Assembly (NCBI GenBank): GCA_039636775.1
Contig: CP143429.1
Span: 1,426,001-1,490,000, forward strand
Reading direction: 5' to 3'
DNA: 64,000 nucleotides
From: Micrococcaceae bacterium Sec5.8
GTDB lineage: Bacteria; Actinomycetota; Actinomycetes; Actinomycetales; Micrococcaceae
In this document: piece after piece, positions 18,963 to 26,626 of the stretch
Layout: each line of letters opens with the position of its first letter
How positions within the stretch are numbered: position 1 is the first letter of the stretch
Made by a program: the position numbers and the translations under genes
Notes under the pieces: generated by a model
Database searches by the model: none
Told to the model about the DNA's origin: nothing
What the model saw: the letters and a program-made list of their open reading frames with translations, nothing else

Positions 18963-19821
18963 CACCCGCAGGCCCGGCTATCTGCCGGCAGGGCGCAAGG
19001 CGCCGTCGACGGGCAGTAGTACGGCATCAGCCGACGTCATTACGGCGTCCAAGGACAGCGCGGGGACCGGCAACGCCGCGGGAAAGCCGTCATCGCAGGG
19101 CAACGTGCTGTCCTTTCCCGAACCCAGGGCCAAACGGCGCAGGCGCCTCGTGTTGGGAACCCTCGCCGCACTTGCGGTCCTCATCGCGGGACTTCTTGTG
19201 GCGGCCGTTTATTCGCCTGTCCTGGCGCTGACCACGGTCTCCGTGGAAGGCACCAAAATGCTGACGCCCGACCAGATAAAAACGGCGCTCGCGCCGCTGC
19301 AGGGCAAGCCTTTGCCGCAGATCAGCGACGACGACGTGACTGCTCTTCTGCAGCCCCTCGTTCAGGTCAAGGAAGTCACCACCGAAGCCCGCCCGCCCTC
19401 GACGCTGCAGGTCAAGGTGACCGAGCGGGTGCCGGTGGCGCTGGTCAAGCAGGGCCAGACGTACCAGATGGTCGACGTCGACGGTGTGAGGCTCAGCGAC
19501 GCCGCCGACCCGGCGTCGACCCGCCTTCCGGTCATTGACGGCGGGAACGGCACCCTGCCCAAGGAGTTGTTCCGTGCTGTCACGGAGGTCCTGGGCGCGT
19601 TGCCCGCGGAAGTTCTCTCCCGGCTCGCCAGCGCCTCCGCTTCGTCTGTCGATGCCGTGGAACTCAAGCTCGTGGACGGCCAGAGGATAGTGTGGGGCAA
19701 TGCGGGGGAGAAAGAGCTCAAGGCCAGGGTGCTGCAGGCCCTGCTGAAGGCCCCCGCGGATCCAAAGAATCCGGTCCGGATTTACGACATCAGCGTGCCC
19801 CGGCATCCGGTCACGCGATAG
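18955..19821 (+). CDS. ftsQ: division protein FtsQ
   Basis: A 288-residue bitopic membrane protein linking early and late divisome parts. A cytoplasmic basic N-terminus of about 60 residues is followed by one membrane segment (about 64-86: LVLGTLAALAVLIAGLLVAA), the POTRA domain (LTTVSVEGTKMLTPDQIKTAL, about 92-160) and the FtsQ/DivIB domain with TERVPVALVKQG and VDVDGVRLSD. The start overlaps murC by 8 bases. Confidence 0.9.
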   Translation: MPSTRRPGYLPAGRKAPSTGSSTASADVITASKDSAGTGNAAGKPSSQGNVLSFPEPRAKRRRRLVLGTLAALAVLIAGLLVAAVYSPVLALTTVSVEGTKMLTPDQIKTALAPLQGKPLPQISDDDVTALLQPLVQVKEVTTEARPPSTLQVKVTERVPVALVKQGQTYQMVDVDGVRLSDAADPASTRLPVIDGGNGTLPKELFRAVTEVLGALPAEVLSRLASASASSVDAVELKLVDGQRIVWGNAGEKELKARVLQALLKAPADPKNPVRIYDISVPRHPVTR

Positions 19822-19839
19822 TAAGCCCTCACTTGATGA

Positions 19840-19875
19840 AGGGTCCGGGGCGCCGCAGAGTGGCGCCCGGGCCCT
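19840..19875 (+). terminator. GC-rich hairpin between ftsQ and ftsZ
   Basis: Arms about 19840-19854 and 19862-19875 pair with one bulge and a 7-base loop, 18 bases past the ftsQ stop. No T run follows, so it may attenuate rather than stop dcw transcription before ftsZ. Confidence 0.5.
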
Positions 19876-20067
19876 CCGCGAGGAGCGATTTTCGCGGTAT
19901 TACGGCGACACGCGGGGCCGGTTATTGAATGTCGGCTGCATAGGAAATAGCGTCGACGCATGAGTTACTTGACATAACTATAACCCTCAAGTCGAAGGTT
20001 AAGGTTCAAAGCTTCAAGTACGACTCCATCAGTTTTCGCAATAGAACACGAACAAGGGACACGTAAC
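19876..20067 (+). promoter_or_regulatory. ftsZ upstream region, likely own promoter
   Basis: This AT-rich stretch stands out from its GC-rich surroundings. It contains TTGACA at 19969-19974 and TAAGGT at 20000-20005; their 25-bp spacing is wrong for one promoter, so exact boxes are uncertain. An AAGGGA ribosome site lies near 20052, before GTG 20068. A separate ftsZ promoter is usual in actinobacteria. Confidence 0.45.
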
Positions 20068-21294
20068 GTGGCAGCTCCGCAGAACTACTTGGCCGTCATC
20101 AAGGTCGTCGGCATCGGCGGCGGTGGCGTGAACGCAGTCAACCGCATGATCGAAGTCGGTCTTCGCGGCGTCGAATTCATCGCAGTCAACACCGATGCGC
20201 AGGCATTGTTGATGAGTGATGCCGACGTCAAGCTCGACATTGGGCGTGAGCTGACGCGCGGCCTGGGGGCCGGCGCGAACCCGGACGTCGGCCGTCAGGC
20301 AGCCGAGGACCACGCAGAGGAAATCGAAGAGGTCATCCGCGGCGCTGACATGGTCTTTGTCACAGCCGGTGAAGGCGGTGGCACCGGCACTGGCGGCGCC
20401 CCGGTCGTCGCCCGGATCGCCCGGTCGCTCGGCGCGCTGACCATCGGCGTCGTCACCCGCCCCTTCACCTTCGAGGGCCGCCGCCGCGCGGGCTCCGCTG
20501 AAGCCGGAATCGACGCCCTCCGCGACGAGGTCGACACGCTCATCGTCATTCCGAACGACCGTCTGCTCTCCATCAGCGACCGCAACGTGTCTGTTCTTGA
20601 CGCGTTCCGGTCCGCGGACCAGGTCCTGTTGTCCGGTGTCCAAGGCATCACCGACCTCATCACCACCCCCGGCCTGATCAACCTCGACTTCGCCGACGTC
20701 AAGTCGGTCATGCAGGGCGCAGGCTCGGCATTGATGGGCATCGGTTCTGCCCGCGGTGAGGACCGCGCGGTCAAGGCCGCCGAACTGGCCATTGCCTCCC
20801 CGCTGCTTGAAGCATCCATTGACGGCGCGCACGGCGTCCTGCTGTCCATTCAGGGCGGCTCGGACCTCGGCCTCTTCGAGATCAACGAGGCCGCCCGGCT
20901 GGTCCAGGAAGTCGCCCACCCGGAAGCCAATATCATCTTCGGTGCAGTCATCGACGACGCTCTCGGTGACGAGGCCCGCGTGACGGTCATCGCGGCCGGC
21001 TTCGATGACGTCAAGGCCACCTCACCCTCCATGGACCAGTCGCTGCCGCAGTCGGCACCGCAGCGACCCGCGGTGCCGGCAGCAGCTCCGGCCCCGGCCA
21101 AGGCTCCGTCCTCGGCCCAGGTGCAGCCCCTGCACGCCACAGTCGGTGCTTCCGGTTACGGCGGCTGGGGCCAGCAGCGGCCGTCCGCTGTCCCGGCCGA
21201 CGCCGGCTTCGACGTCGACCTTCCCTCGGTTGTGGAGCCGGACCTGTCCGGCCGCCGCTCCGATGACCTGGATGTCCCCGACTTCCTGAAGTAG
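20068..21294 (+). CDS. ftsZ: cell division GTPase FtsZ
   Basis: A 408-residue tubulin homologue that forms the Z ring. The nucleotide-binding signature [10 protein letters not shown] is at residues 103-112, [18 protein letters not shown] at the N-terminus, the T7-loop [11 protein letters not shown] near 205, and the GTPase domain ends about residue 316. A Pro/Ala/Gln-rich linker (about 318-390) leads to the C-terminal conserved peptide DLDVPDFLK, which in actinobacteria binds SepF and FtsW. There is no ftsA nearby, so SepF is the probable membrane tether. Confidence 0.97.
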   Translation: MAAPQNYLAVIKVVGIGGGGVNAVNRMIEVGLRGVEFIAVNTDAQALLMSDADVKLDIGRELTRGLGAGANPDVGRQAAEDHAEEIEEVIRGADMVFVTAGEGGGTGTGGAPVVARIARSLGALTIGVVTRPFTFEGRRRAGSAEAGIDALRDEVDTLIVIPNDRLLSISDRNVSVLDAFRSADQVLLSGVQGITDLITTPGLINLDFADVKSVMQGAGSALMGIGSARGEDRAVKAAELAIASPLLEASIDGAHGVLLSIQGGSDLGLFEINEAARLVQEVAHPEANIIFGAVIDDALGDEARVTVIAAGFDDVKATSPSMDQSLPQSAPQRPAVPAAAPAPAKAPSSAQVQPLHATVGASGYGGWGQQRPSAVPADAGFDVDLPSVVEPDLSGRRSDDLDVPDFLK

Positions 21295-21300
21295 GGTCCG

Positions 21301-21343
21301 AAAGCACCATGGCACTGCCTGATGGCAGTGCCATGGTGCTTTT
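21301..21343 (+). terminator. strong terminator after ftsZ
   Basis: A perfect 19-bp stem (21301-21319 with 21324-21342) and a TGAT loop, ending in a TTTT run, starts 6 bases after the ftsZ stop. It splits the dcw region into two units, so pgeF onward probably has its own promoter; TAAGAT at 21348-21353 is a candidate -10. Confidence 0.88.
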
Positions 21344-21388
21344 CTCATAAGATCGAAGTTCTGGAATCAACAGTGGGCGGTGTTCTGA

Positions 21389-22120
21389 GTGTTTTCGTGG
21401 CAGGCGGAGGTAAGGCCCGGAATCCGGGTGGCCTTCACGGACGCGGCGGCCGGCAACCTGGCGCTCCATGTCGGTGACGATCCAGCGGAGGTGAGGGCCC
21501 GGCGCCGCGATATTGAACTGGCGCTGGATTTCGGCGACCGGCGGTTCCACTACATGAACCAGGTCCACGGCAACTCCGTGGCAGTCATCGGGACTGCCGT
21601 GCCGGCTGAAGCCCGGGCTGCCGACGTGCCGACGGCGGATGCCTTGGTGTCCCTTGGGGAGCCCCTCGCCGTGATGGTGGCCGACTGCGTGCCCCTTGTC
21701 CTGATAGGGGACAGGCCGCGCGGGGAGGGCCCGGTCCTGGCCGTCGTGCACGCAGGGCGCCCGGGCGTCGCGTCCGCCGTCGTCCCTGCGGCCGTTGCCC
21801 GCATGCAGGAGCTCGGCGCATCCGCGATCGCTGCCTGGATCGGCCCGTCCGTTTGCGGGCAGTGTTACGAAGTTCCCGCCGACATGCGCGACGACGTCGC
21901 TGCCGTCGTACCCGCGGCCCGGTGCACCACCGCCAGGGGAACTCCGGGCCTGGACCTGCCGGCGGCTGTCCGCAGCCAACTGCAGGCCGCCGGCGTCGTG
22001 GTCGAGTACTCCGGCCACTGCACCGTGGAGGACCCCGGCCTCTTCTCCTATCGCCGGGACCCGTGTACTGGCAGATTCGCCGGGCTCGTCTGGGCTGACG
22101 CCGGGGCGGCACAGCAGTGA
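21389..22120 (+). CDS. pgeF: PgeF/YfiH family peptidoglycan editing or polyphenol oxidase-type protein
   Basis: A 243-residue DUF152 (multicopper polyphenol oxidase/laccase) family protein. Conserved metal or active-site residues are in MNQVHGNSVAV, MVADCVPLVL, VVHAGRPGV and the Cys/His region WIGPSVCGQCYEV. In Escherichia coli YfiH acts as a purine nucleoside phosphorylase-like and peptidoglycan-editing enzyme; which activity applies here is unknown. It overlaps the next gene by 4 bases. Position between ftsZ and sepF is conserved in actinobacteria. Confidence 0.85.
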   Translation: MFSWQAEVRPGIRVAFTDAAAGNLALHVGDDPAEVRARRRDIELALDFGDRRFHYMNQVHGNSVAVIGTAVPAEARAADVPTADALVSLGEPLAVMVADCVPLVLIGDRPRGEGPVLAVVHAGRPGVASAVVPAAVARMQELGASAIAAWIGPSVCGQCYEVPADMRDDVAAVVPAARCTTARGTPGLDLPAAVRSQLQAAGVVVEYSGHCTVEDPGLFSYRRDPCTGRFAGLVWADAGAAQQ

Positions 22121-22857
22121 ACGCCGTGGACGACACCCAGCCTGATGCCCGGCTGGAACAGCTGCGGGAGCGGCTCGCGGCGGTCATGCAGCGGATTGGG
22201 GACGCCGTCGAGGCAGCAGGCCGCCAGGCGCAGCCCCCCCAGCTGATTGTGGTTACGAAGTTTCATCCGGCGGAGGACATCCGCCGGCTCGCGGCGCTTG
22301 GGATCACGGATGCCGGCGAAAACCGGGACCAGGAAGCCGCCGCGAAAGCCGACGCGCTGCGCAGTCTGCGGCTCCGCTGGCACTTCATAGGACAACTGCA
22401 GTCCAACAAAGCCAAGTCTGTGGCCGGCTACGCCCACGCCGTGCACTCCGTCGACCGGCCTCAGCTGGCTGCTGCCCTGGCCAAGGCCATGGCCGCCGAG
22501 CAGGACCGGACCGGGCGGGCGCCACTGGAGTGCTTCATTCAGGTGAACTTGGACAAGGATGCGACCGGACGGCGCGGAGGTGCCCTGGCCGCGGACGTTC
22601 CGGCCTTGGCCGAGCAGGTGGCTGCAGCGGACGGTCTCCGGCTCGCCGGTGTGATGGCAGTGGCCCCCCTCGGCGCGGATCCGGCGCAGGCCTTTGAAAA
22701 GCTCGCGGAGTTGTCCGCCCGGCTCACCGATGCCCACCCCCAGGCTGCCGCCATCTCGGCAGGAATGAGCCAGGATCTGGAGCAGGCTGTCCGGTTTGGG
22801 GCGACACACCTTCGCGTCGGCTCCGATATTCTCGGTCCGCGTCCGGCGTTGCGGTAG
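22117..22857 (+). CDS. YggS family pyridoxal phosphate homeostasis protein
   Basis: A 246-residue single-domain alanine racemase-fold protein that binds PLP and buffers free PLP in the cell. The PLP lysine is in VVTKFHPAEDIRRLA (about 44-58); HFIGQLQSNKAKSVAG, VNLDKDATGRRGG and the C-terminal SAGMSQDLEQAVRFGATHLRVG phosphate-binding loop (split here across about 209-231) match the family. The GTG start overlaps the pgeF stop. Confidence 0.9.
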   Translation: MNAVDDTQPDARLEQLRERLAAVMQRIGDAVEAAGRQAQPPQLIVVTKFHPAEDIRRLAALGITDAGENRDQEAAAKADALRSLRLRWHFIGQLQSNKAKSVAGYAHAVHSVDRPQLAAALAKAMAAEQDRTGRAPLECFIQVNLDKDATGRRGGALAADVPALAEQVAAADGLRLAGVMAVAPLGADPAQAFEKLAELSARLTDAHPQAAAISAGMSQDLEQAVRFGATHLRVGSDILGPRPALR

Positions 22858-22944
22858 GTTCGACGTATTGGAAGGTAATAGCGGGAATTCCAAGGCTGCT
22901 TAGTCACTGATCGGCCCGCTGACGGACACGATTAGGAGTCGACC

Positions 22945-23475
22945 ATGGCCGGCGCTCTGCGCAAGACAATGATCTATCTTGGGCTCGCTGATGGCGATGA
23001 ACACTACGCGTCCGAGCACCCAACATCGCACAAGGATGAGGACGAATCCATGGAGCATGACCGCGAGGAACGCCGTGCACCGGCACCGGTCCGCGAGGCC
23101 ACCAGGGAAGAGCCCTACGCCGCTGAAGAGGAATATCGCGCACCTGTGACACCCATCAAGCGAGCGGCGTCGAGCCGCGAAGAGCACACCGGGCTCCGGC
23201 AGATCACCACGATCCACCCGCGGTCCTACAACGACGCCAAGCTCATCGGTGAAAGCTTCCGTGAGGGCATCCCCGTCATCATGAACGTCACCGATATGGG
23301 CGAATCGGACGCGAAGCGGCTCGTGGACTTCTCCGCCGGGTTGGTCTTTGGACTCCGCGGCAGCATCGAGCGCGTCACGAACAAAGTCTTCTTGCTCTCG
23401 CCGTCGTACGTCGAGGTCATCGGAGATGACAAGAAAGTCAGCGAGACGCAGGCGAGCTTCTTCAACCAGAGCTAG
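22945..23475 (+). CDS. sepF: cell division protein SepF
   Basis: A 176-residue membrane-binding partner of FtsZ. The N-terminal 12 residues ([13 protein letters not shown]) form an amphipathic membrane-targeting helix, residues about 20-85 are a charged linker, and the conserved core ([20 protein letters not shown] to [11 protein letters not shown], about 93-168) is the dimerising domain that polymerises and binds the FtsZ C-terminal peptide. AGGAG precedes the ATG. In the absence of FtsA it is likely the main Z-ring anchor. Confidence 0.94.
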   Translation: MAGALRKTMIYLGLADGDEHYASEHPTSHKDEDESMEHDREERRAPAPVREATREEPYAAEEEYRAPVTPIKRAASSREEHTGLRQITTIHPRSYNDAKLIGESFREGIPVIMNVTDMGESDAKRLVDFSAGLVFGLRGSIERVTNKVFLLSPSYVEVIGDDKKVSETQASFFNQS

Positions 23476-23492
23476 CCACGAATGATCACCAC

Positions 23493-23525
23493 GGATGCCA
23501 GGCAGGGACACCCTGCCTGGCATCC
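23493..23525 (+). terminator. terminator after sepF
   Basis: A perfect 15-bp stem (23493-23507/23511-23525) with a 3-base loop lies 17 bases after the sepF stop. Little T run follows. Confidence 0.75.
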
Positions 23526-23540
23526 TTGCTGAGATTTCCG

Positions 23541-23580
23541 TGTTGAAATAGAGGCGTAACTATCAAGAGGACACTGCGGT
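23541..23580 (+). promoter_or_regulatory. upstream element shared with wag31, copy 1
   Basis: Two modules lie before yggT: a 14-mer at 23541-23554 and an 11-mer GACACTGCGGT at 23570-23580. Both recur upstream of wag31 in swapped order (11-mer at 23970-23980; 14-mer at 23980-23993, 13 of 14 identical). They may be sites for a common regulator or sigma factor. Confidence 0.4.
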
Positions 23581-23613
23581 TTCCGGAATAGTCATGGAGA
23601 TATGGGTTAGCTC

Positions 23614-23922
23614 ATGGGAATTGTATTCGGACTTGTCTATATAGCACTGCTGGTGTTCCTGGTTGCCCTCATCATCCGGCTTGTCTTCGACTGGGTGCAG
23701 ATGTTCGCGCGAAGCTGGCGGCCCCGCGGGGTGGCCCTCGTAGCGGCACACGCCGTGTATACGGTCACGGACAAGCCACTCAAACTGCTCAGGCGGCTCA
23801 TTCCGCCGCTGCGGCTGGGCGGGGTGTCCCTGGACCTCGGCTTCCTGCTGCTGTTCATCGCCGTCAGCATTGCCATGTCGGTGGCCAAATACCTGGTGTA
23901 CTCTCAGCCGCTGGCTGCGTAG
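23614..23922 (+). CDS. YggT family membrane protein
   Basis: A 102-residue protein with two long membrane segments (about 3-28 and 78-99) separated by the conserved loop VQMFARSWRPRG and VTDKPLKLLRRLIPPLRLGGVSLD (split across about 31-70). YggT genes lie between sepF and divIVA across Gram-positives; mutant data elsewhere suggest a role in membrane or septum organisation, but no biochemical function is established. ATG 23614 has a weak ribosome site (GGTTAG). Confidence 0.88.
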   Translation: MGIVFGLVYIALLVFLVALIIRLVFDWVQMFARSWRPRGVALVAAHAVYTVTDKPLKLLRRLIPPLRLGGVSLDLGFLLLFIAVSIAMSVAKYLVYSQPLAA

Positions 23923-23967
23923 CTACGGCGGACCGGGATTCGCGCCCCAAACGATTTATCCTCCGGT

Positions 23968-24022
23968 TTGACACTGCGGTGTTGAATTAGAGGAACCAGT
24001 CCATATTTAGGTACCGTAGTTT
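23968..24022 (+). promoter_or_regulatory. wag31 promoter region with shared element, copy 2
   Basis: TTGACA at 23968-23973 overlaps the 11-mer shared with the yggT upstream region. Candidate -10 boxes are TACCGT (24012-24017) and TAGTTT (24017-24022), but no pair has ideal spacing, so the promoter is only located approximately. GAGGTGACC before ATG 24070 is the ribosome site. Confidence 0.4.
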
Positions 24023-24069
24023 TGACGGCCGGAAGGCCTCCTGACGAACTAGACCAACGAGGTGACCAG

Positions 24070-24765
24070 ATGGCTTTGACGCCAGAAGACGTTGTCAACA
24101 AGCGCTTTCAGCCGACCAAGTTCCGCGAAGGCTACGACCAGGACGAAGTTGATGACTTCCTGGACGAAATCGTCGTCGAACTGCGGCGCCTGAACCAGGA
24201 GAACGACGAGCTGCGCAAGAAGCTCGCCGAATCCGGCGCCGGCACGCCTGCCAGTTCCACCGCCGCGGCTCCAGTCGTGGAGAAGGTTCCCGCACCCGTC
24301 AAGGCCGGCAAGGAAGACCGCCCGAAGGCGGACGCCAACGTCAAGACCACCGAGGCTGCCGCGGCCAGCGAAGCCGCTGAAGCTGCCACCAAGAAGGACG
24401 CCGGGCAGGCAGTTGCCCCGGCACCGGCCGCCTCCAGCCCTGCGGCCGAGTCCGCCGCGGGCCTGCTGGCCATGGCCCAGCAAATGCACGACAAGCACGT
24501 CGCCGACGGTGAGCAGAAACGCGACAAAATCATCGCCGACGCGCAGATCGAGTCAAGCAGCCTGGTCAATGATGCCCAGGAGAAGTCACGCAAGATCCTT
24601 GGCGCCCTTGAGCAGCAGCGCTCCGTCCTGGAACGCAAGGTGGAGCAGCTGCGCGGCTTCGAACGGGACTACCGTTCACGCCTGAAGGCTTACATCGAAG
24701 GCCAGCTGCGTGACCTGGACGCCCGCGGCTCCGTGGCCGCCCCTGAGGTGGAAGCCACCAGCTAG
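24070..24765 (+). CDS. wag31: DivIVA/Wag31 polar growth scaffold
   Basis: A 231-residue coiled-coil scaffold that marks curved membrane at poles and septa. The start MALTPEDVVNKRFQPTKFRE (residues 1-20) is the conserved membrane-binding DivIVA domain with its exposed hydrophobic/arginine tip, followed by a first coiled coil (about 28-55), an Ala/Pro/Lys-rich linker (about 60-140) and a second coiled coil (about 150-220). ATG 24070 is chosen by the conserved N-terminus and its AGGTG site; an in-frame GTG-like start at 24022 adds unconserved residues. Confidence 0.93.
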   Translation: MALTPEDVVNKRFQPTKFREGYDQDEVDDFLDEIVVELRRLNQENDELRKKLAESGAGTPASSTAAAPVVEKVPAPVKAGKEDRPKADANVKTTEAAAASEAAEAATKKDAGQAVAPAPAASSPAAESAAGLLAMAQQMHDKHVADGEQKRDKIIADAQIESSSLVNDAQEKSRKILGALEQQRSVLERKVEQLRGFERDYRSRLKAYIEGQLRDLDARGSVAAPEVEATS

Positions 24766-24787
24766 GCTTTTACCAAGTATTCTGAAG

Positions 24788-24822
24788 GCCGGTGGCTGAG
24801 GATTCCTCGGCTGCCGGCTTTG
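24788..24822 (+). terminator. possible terminator after wag31
   Basis: Arms 24788-24802 and 24804-24818 pair if three G-U wobbles are allowed, followed by TTTGG. It is 22 bases after the wag31 stop; the apical few pairs must open to form a loop. Confidence 0.5.
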
Positions 24823-24904
24823 GCATTAACCGCCGGAACCGTCCGCGGCCGTTGCCAAAGCTCCCGGTTCCCAGTCTCCGCACTGGCTCGTGAACGAAAG
24901 CCTT

Positions 24905-25504
24905 ATGACTGACGCACCATCACCTGACGCCATGCCGCCTGCAGAGTCATCACCCGCAGGGTCCGGCCGCACAGCTTCCAACGGGACACGCCCGCGGCGG
25001 GCACTGCTGCTTTCCGTTTTCTTCGGCCTGGCGTTGTTCGCCTACCTCTTTGACCAGCTGACCAAACTCTGGGTCACCAGCACCATGATTGAGGGCGAAA
25101 GGATTCCCGTCCTCCCCCCGCTGCTGCACTGGTATTACATCCGCAACTCCGGTGCCGCCTTCTCCATCGGCGAAAACGTCACCTGGGTCTTCACCATCAT
25201 CATGGCTGCCGTCTCGGTCGCCATCCTGTTGCAGCTGCGGAAGCTCGGATCCCTCTGGTGGGCGCTGGCCCTCGGTTTGCTGCTCGGCGGCGCCCTGGGC
25301 AATCTCACGGACCGGCTTTTCCGCGACCCCTCGTTCGCGATGGGCCACGTCGTGGACTTCATCCAGCTCCCCAATTTTGCAATATTCAACATTGCGGACT
25401 CCGCCGTCGTGAGCTCAGTGGTGATTATCTGCCTGCTGACGCTGCGCGGAACCGCCCTGGACGGCTCACACTTGACCAAGGACACAGTGAAACATGACTC
25501 CTGA
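24905..25504 (+). CDS. lspA: lipoprotein signal peptidase II
   Basis: A 199-residue, four-pass membrane aspartyl protease that cleaves lipoprotein signal peptides after Lgt modification. A 35-residue hydrophilic N-terminus is followed by segments at about 37-57, 85-105, 112-130 and 160-182. The conserved [18 protein letters not shown] (first catalytic Asp) and FNIADSAV (second catalytic Asp) motifs are present. ATG 24905 has GAAAG upstream; GTG 24890 is an alternative. It overlaps the pseudouridine synthase gene by 11 bases. Confidence 0.93.
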   Translation: MTDAPSPDAMPPAESSPAGSGRTASNGTRPRRALLLSVFFGLALFAYLFDQLTKLWVTSTMIEGERIPVLPPLLHWYYIRNSGAAFSIGENVTWVFTIIMAAVSVAILLQLRKLGSLWWALALGLLLGGALGNLTDRLFRDPSFAMGHVVDFIQLPNFAIFNIADSAVVSSVVIICLLTLRGTALDGSHLTKDTVKHDS

Positions 25505-26537
25505 GCACGGGGCCCCCGGACGCGGCAGGCCCGACGATATCCTTCCCGAAGACCCCGACGAGGCCAGCGACGGAATCAGTGACGAGACCGGGCCGGAAAC
25601 CACCGCGACGGTGTCCTACCGCTTCGTGGTTCCGGACGAACTCGCGGGCACCCGGGTGGACGCCGGCCTGGCCGCACTGATGGAGATCTCCCGCTCGCAG
25701 GCCGCCGCGCTCATCGCCGAAGGCAACGTCACCAGCAAGACCAAGGCCGTCGGAAAATCGCTCAAGCTTACCCCCGGCGCCGTTTTGGACGTCGTCGTCC
25801 CGGGACGCCGGGACCCCCTGGAAATCGTGGAGGAAGTCGTGGAAGGCCTGAACATCCTGCTGGACGATGACGAGTTCGTCGTCATCGACAAACCCGTCGG
25901 TGTTGCCGCCCATCCCTCGCCGGGCTGGGTGGGGCCCACCGTCGTCGGTGGCCTCGCAGGCCTGGGCTACCGGATCTCCACGTCAGGCTCGGCGGAGCGC
26001 GCCGGCATTGTCCACCGGCTTGACGTCGGCACCTCCGGGGTAATGGTGGTCGCCAAAACGGAACGTGCCTACACCGCACTCAAGCGCGCCTTCAAGGAGC
26101 GCACCGTGGACAAGGTCTACCACGCCGTCGTCCAGGGCCTCCCGGATCCGCTGGCCGGCACCATTGACGCGCCCATCGGCCGCCACCCCGGCCATGACTG
26201 GCGCTTTGCCGTGATCGAGGACGGGAGGGACTCCATCACCCACTACGAGGTTCTTGAGGCGTTCGGCAAAGCCTCACTCGTGGAAGTCCACCTCGAAACC
26301 GGCCGCACCCACCAGATCCGCGTGCATTTCTCGGCGTTGCGCCACCCCTGCGCCGGTGACCTCACCTACGGCGCGGACCCGCGGCTTGCCGCCACCCTGG
26401 GATTGACCCGGCAGTGGCTGCACGCCCGTCAGCTGTCCTTTGAACACCCCGGGACGGGGGAGCAGGTCACGGTGACCAGCGACTATCCGCAGGACCTGCG
26501 CTACGCGCTGGAAGTCCTGGAGTCCGGGCAGGCCTGA
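25494..26537 (+). CDS. RluA family 23S rRNA pseudouridine synthase
   Basis: A 347-residue enzyme. A 40-residue acidic leader is followed by an S4 RNA-binding domain ([20 protein letters not shown], about 52-110) and the catalytic domain with [16 protein letters not shown] (catalytic Asp about 178), [10 protein letters not shown] and the DLTYGADPR segment. It most resembles RluD, which acts on helix 69 of 23S rRNA; the exact target is inferred. The start lies inside lspA, so the two are coupled; this pairing is common in Gram-positives. Confidence 0.9.
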   Translation: MTPEHGAPGRGRPDDILPEDPDEASDGISDETGPETTATVSYRFVVPDELAGTRVDAGLAALMEISRSQAAALIAEGNVTSKTKAVGKSLKLTPGAVLDVVVPGRRDPLEIVEEVVEGLNILLDDDEFVVIDKPVGVAAHPSPGWVGPTVVGGLAGLGYRISTSGSAERAGIVHRLDVGTSGVMVVAKTERAYTALKRAFKERTVDKVYHAVVQGLPDPLAGTIDAPIGRHPGHDWRFAVIEDGRDSITHYEVLEAFGKASLVEVHLETGRTHQIRVHFSALRHPCAGDLTYGADPRLAATLGLTRQWLHARQLSFEHPGTGEQVTVTSDYPQDLRYALEVLESGQA

Positions 26538-26591
26538 CCGCTCCGAAGTTCACGGGCCGGCCCACCCGTCCGCTGTCCGCCGGAGTGCCGC

Positions 26592-26620
26592 ATGAAAATG
26601 CCGGTGCCCGGCACTAGAAT
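26592..26620 (+). promoter_or_regulatory. dnaE promoter (leaderless)
   Basis: ATGAAA (26592-26597), a 17-bp spacer and TAGAAT (26615-26620) make a good promoter. The predicted start point, 7 bases after the -10, is the G of the GTG at 26627, so the mRNA should have no leader. Confidence 0.65.
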
Positions 26621-26626
26621 GGATCG

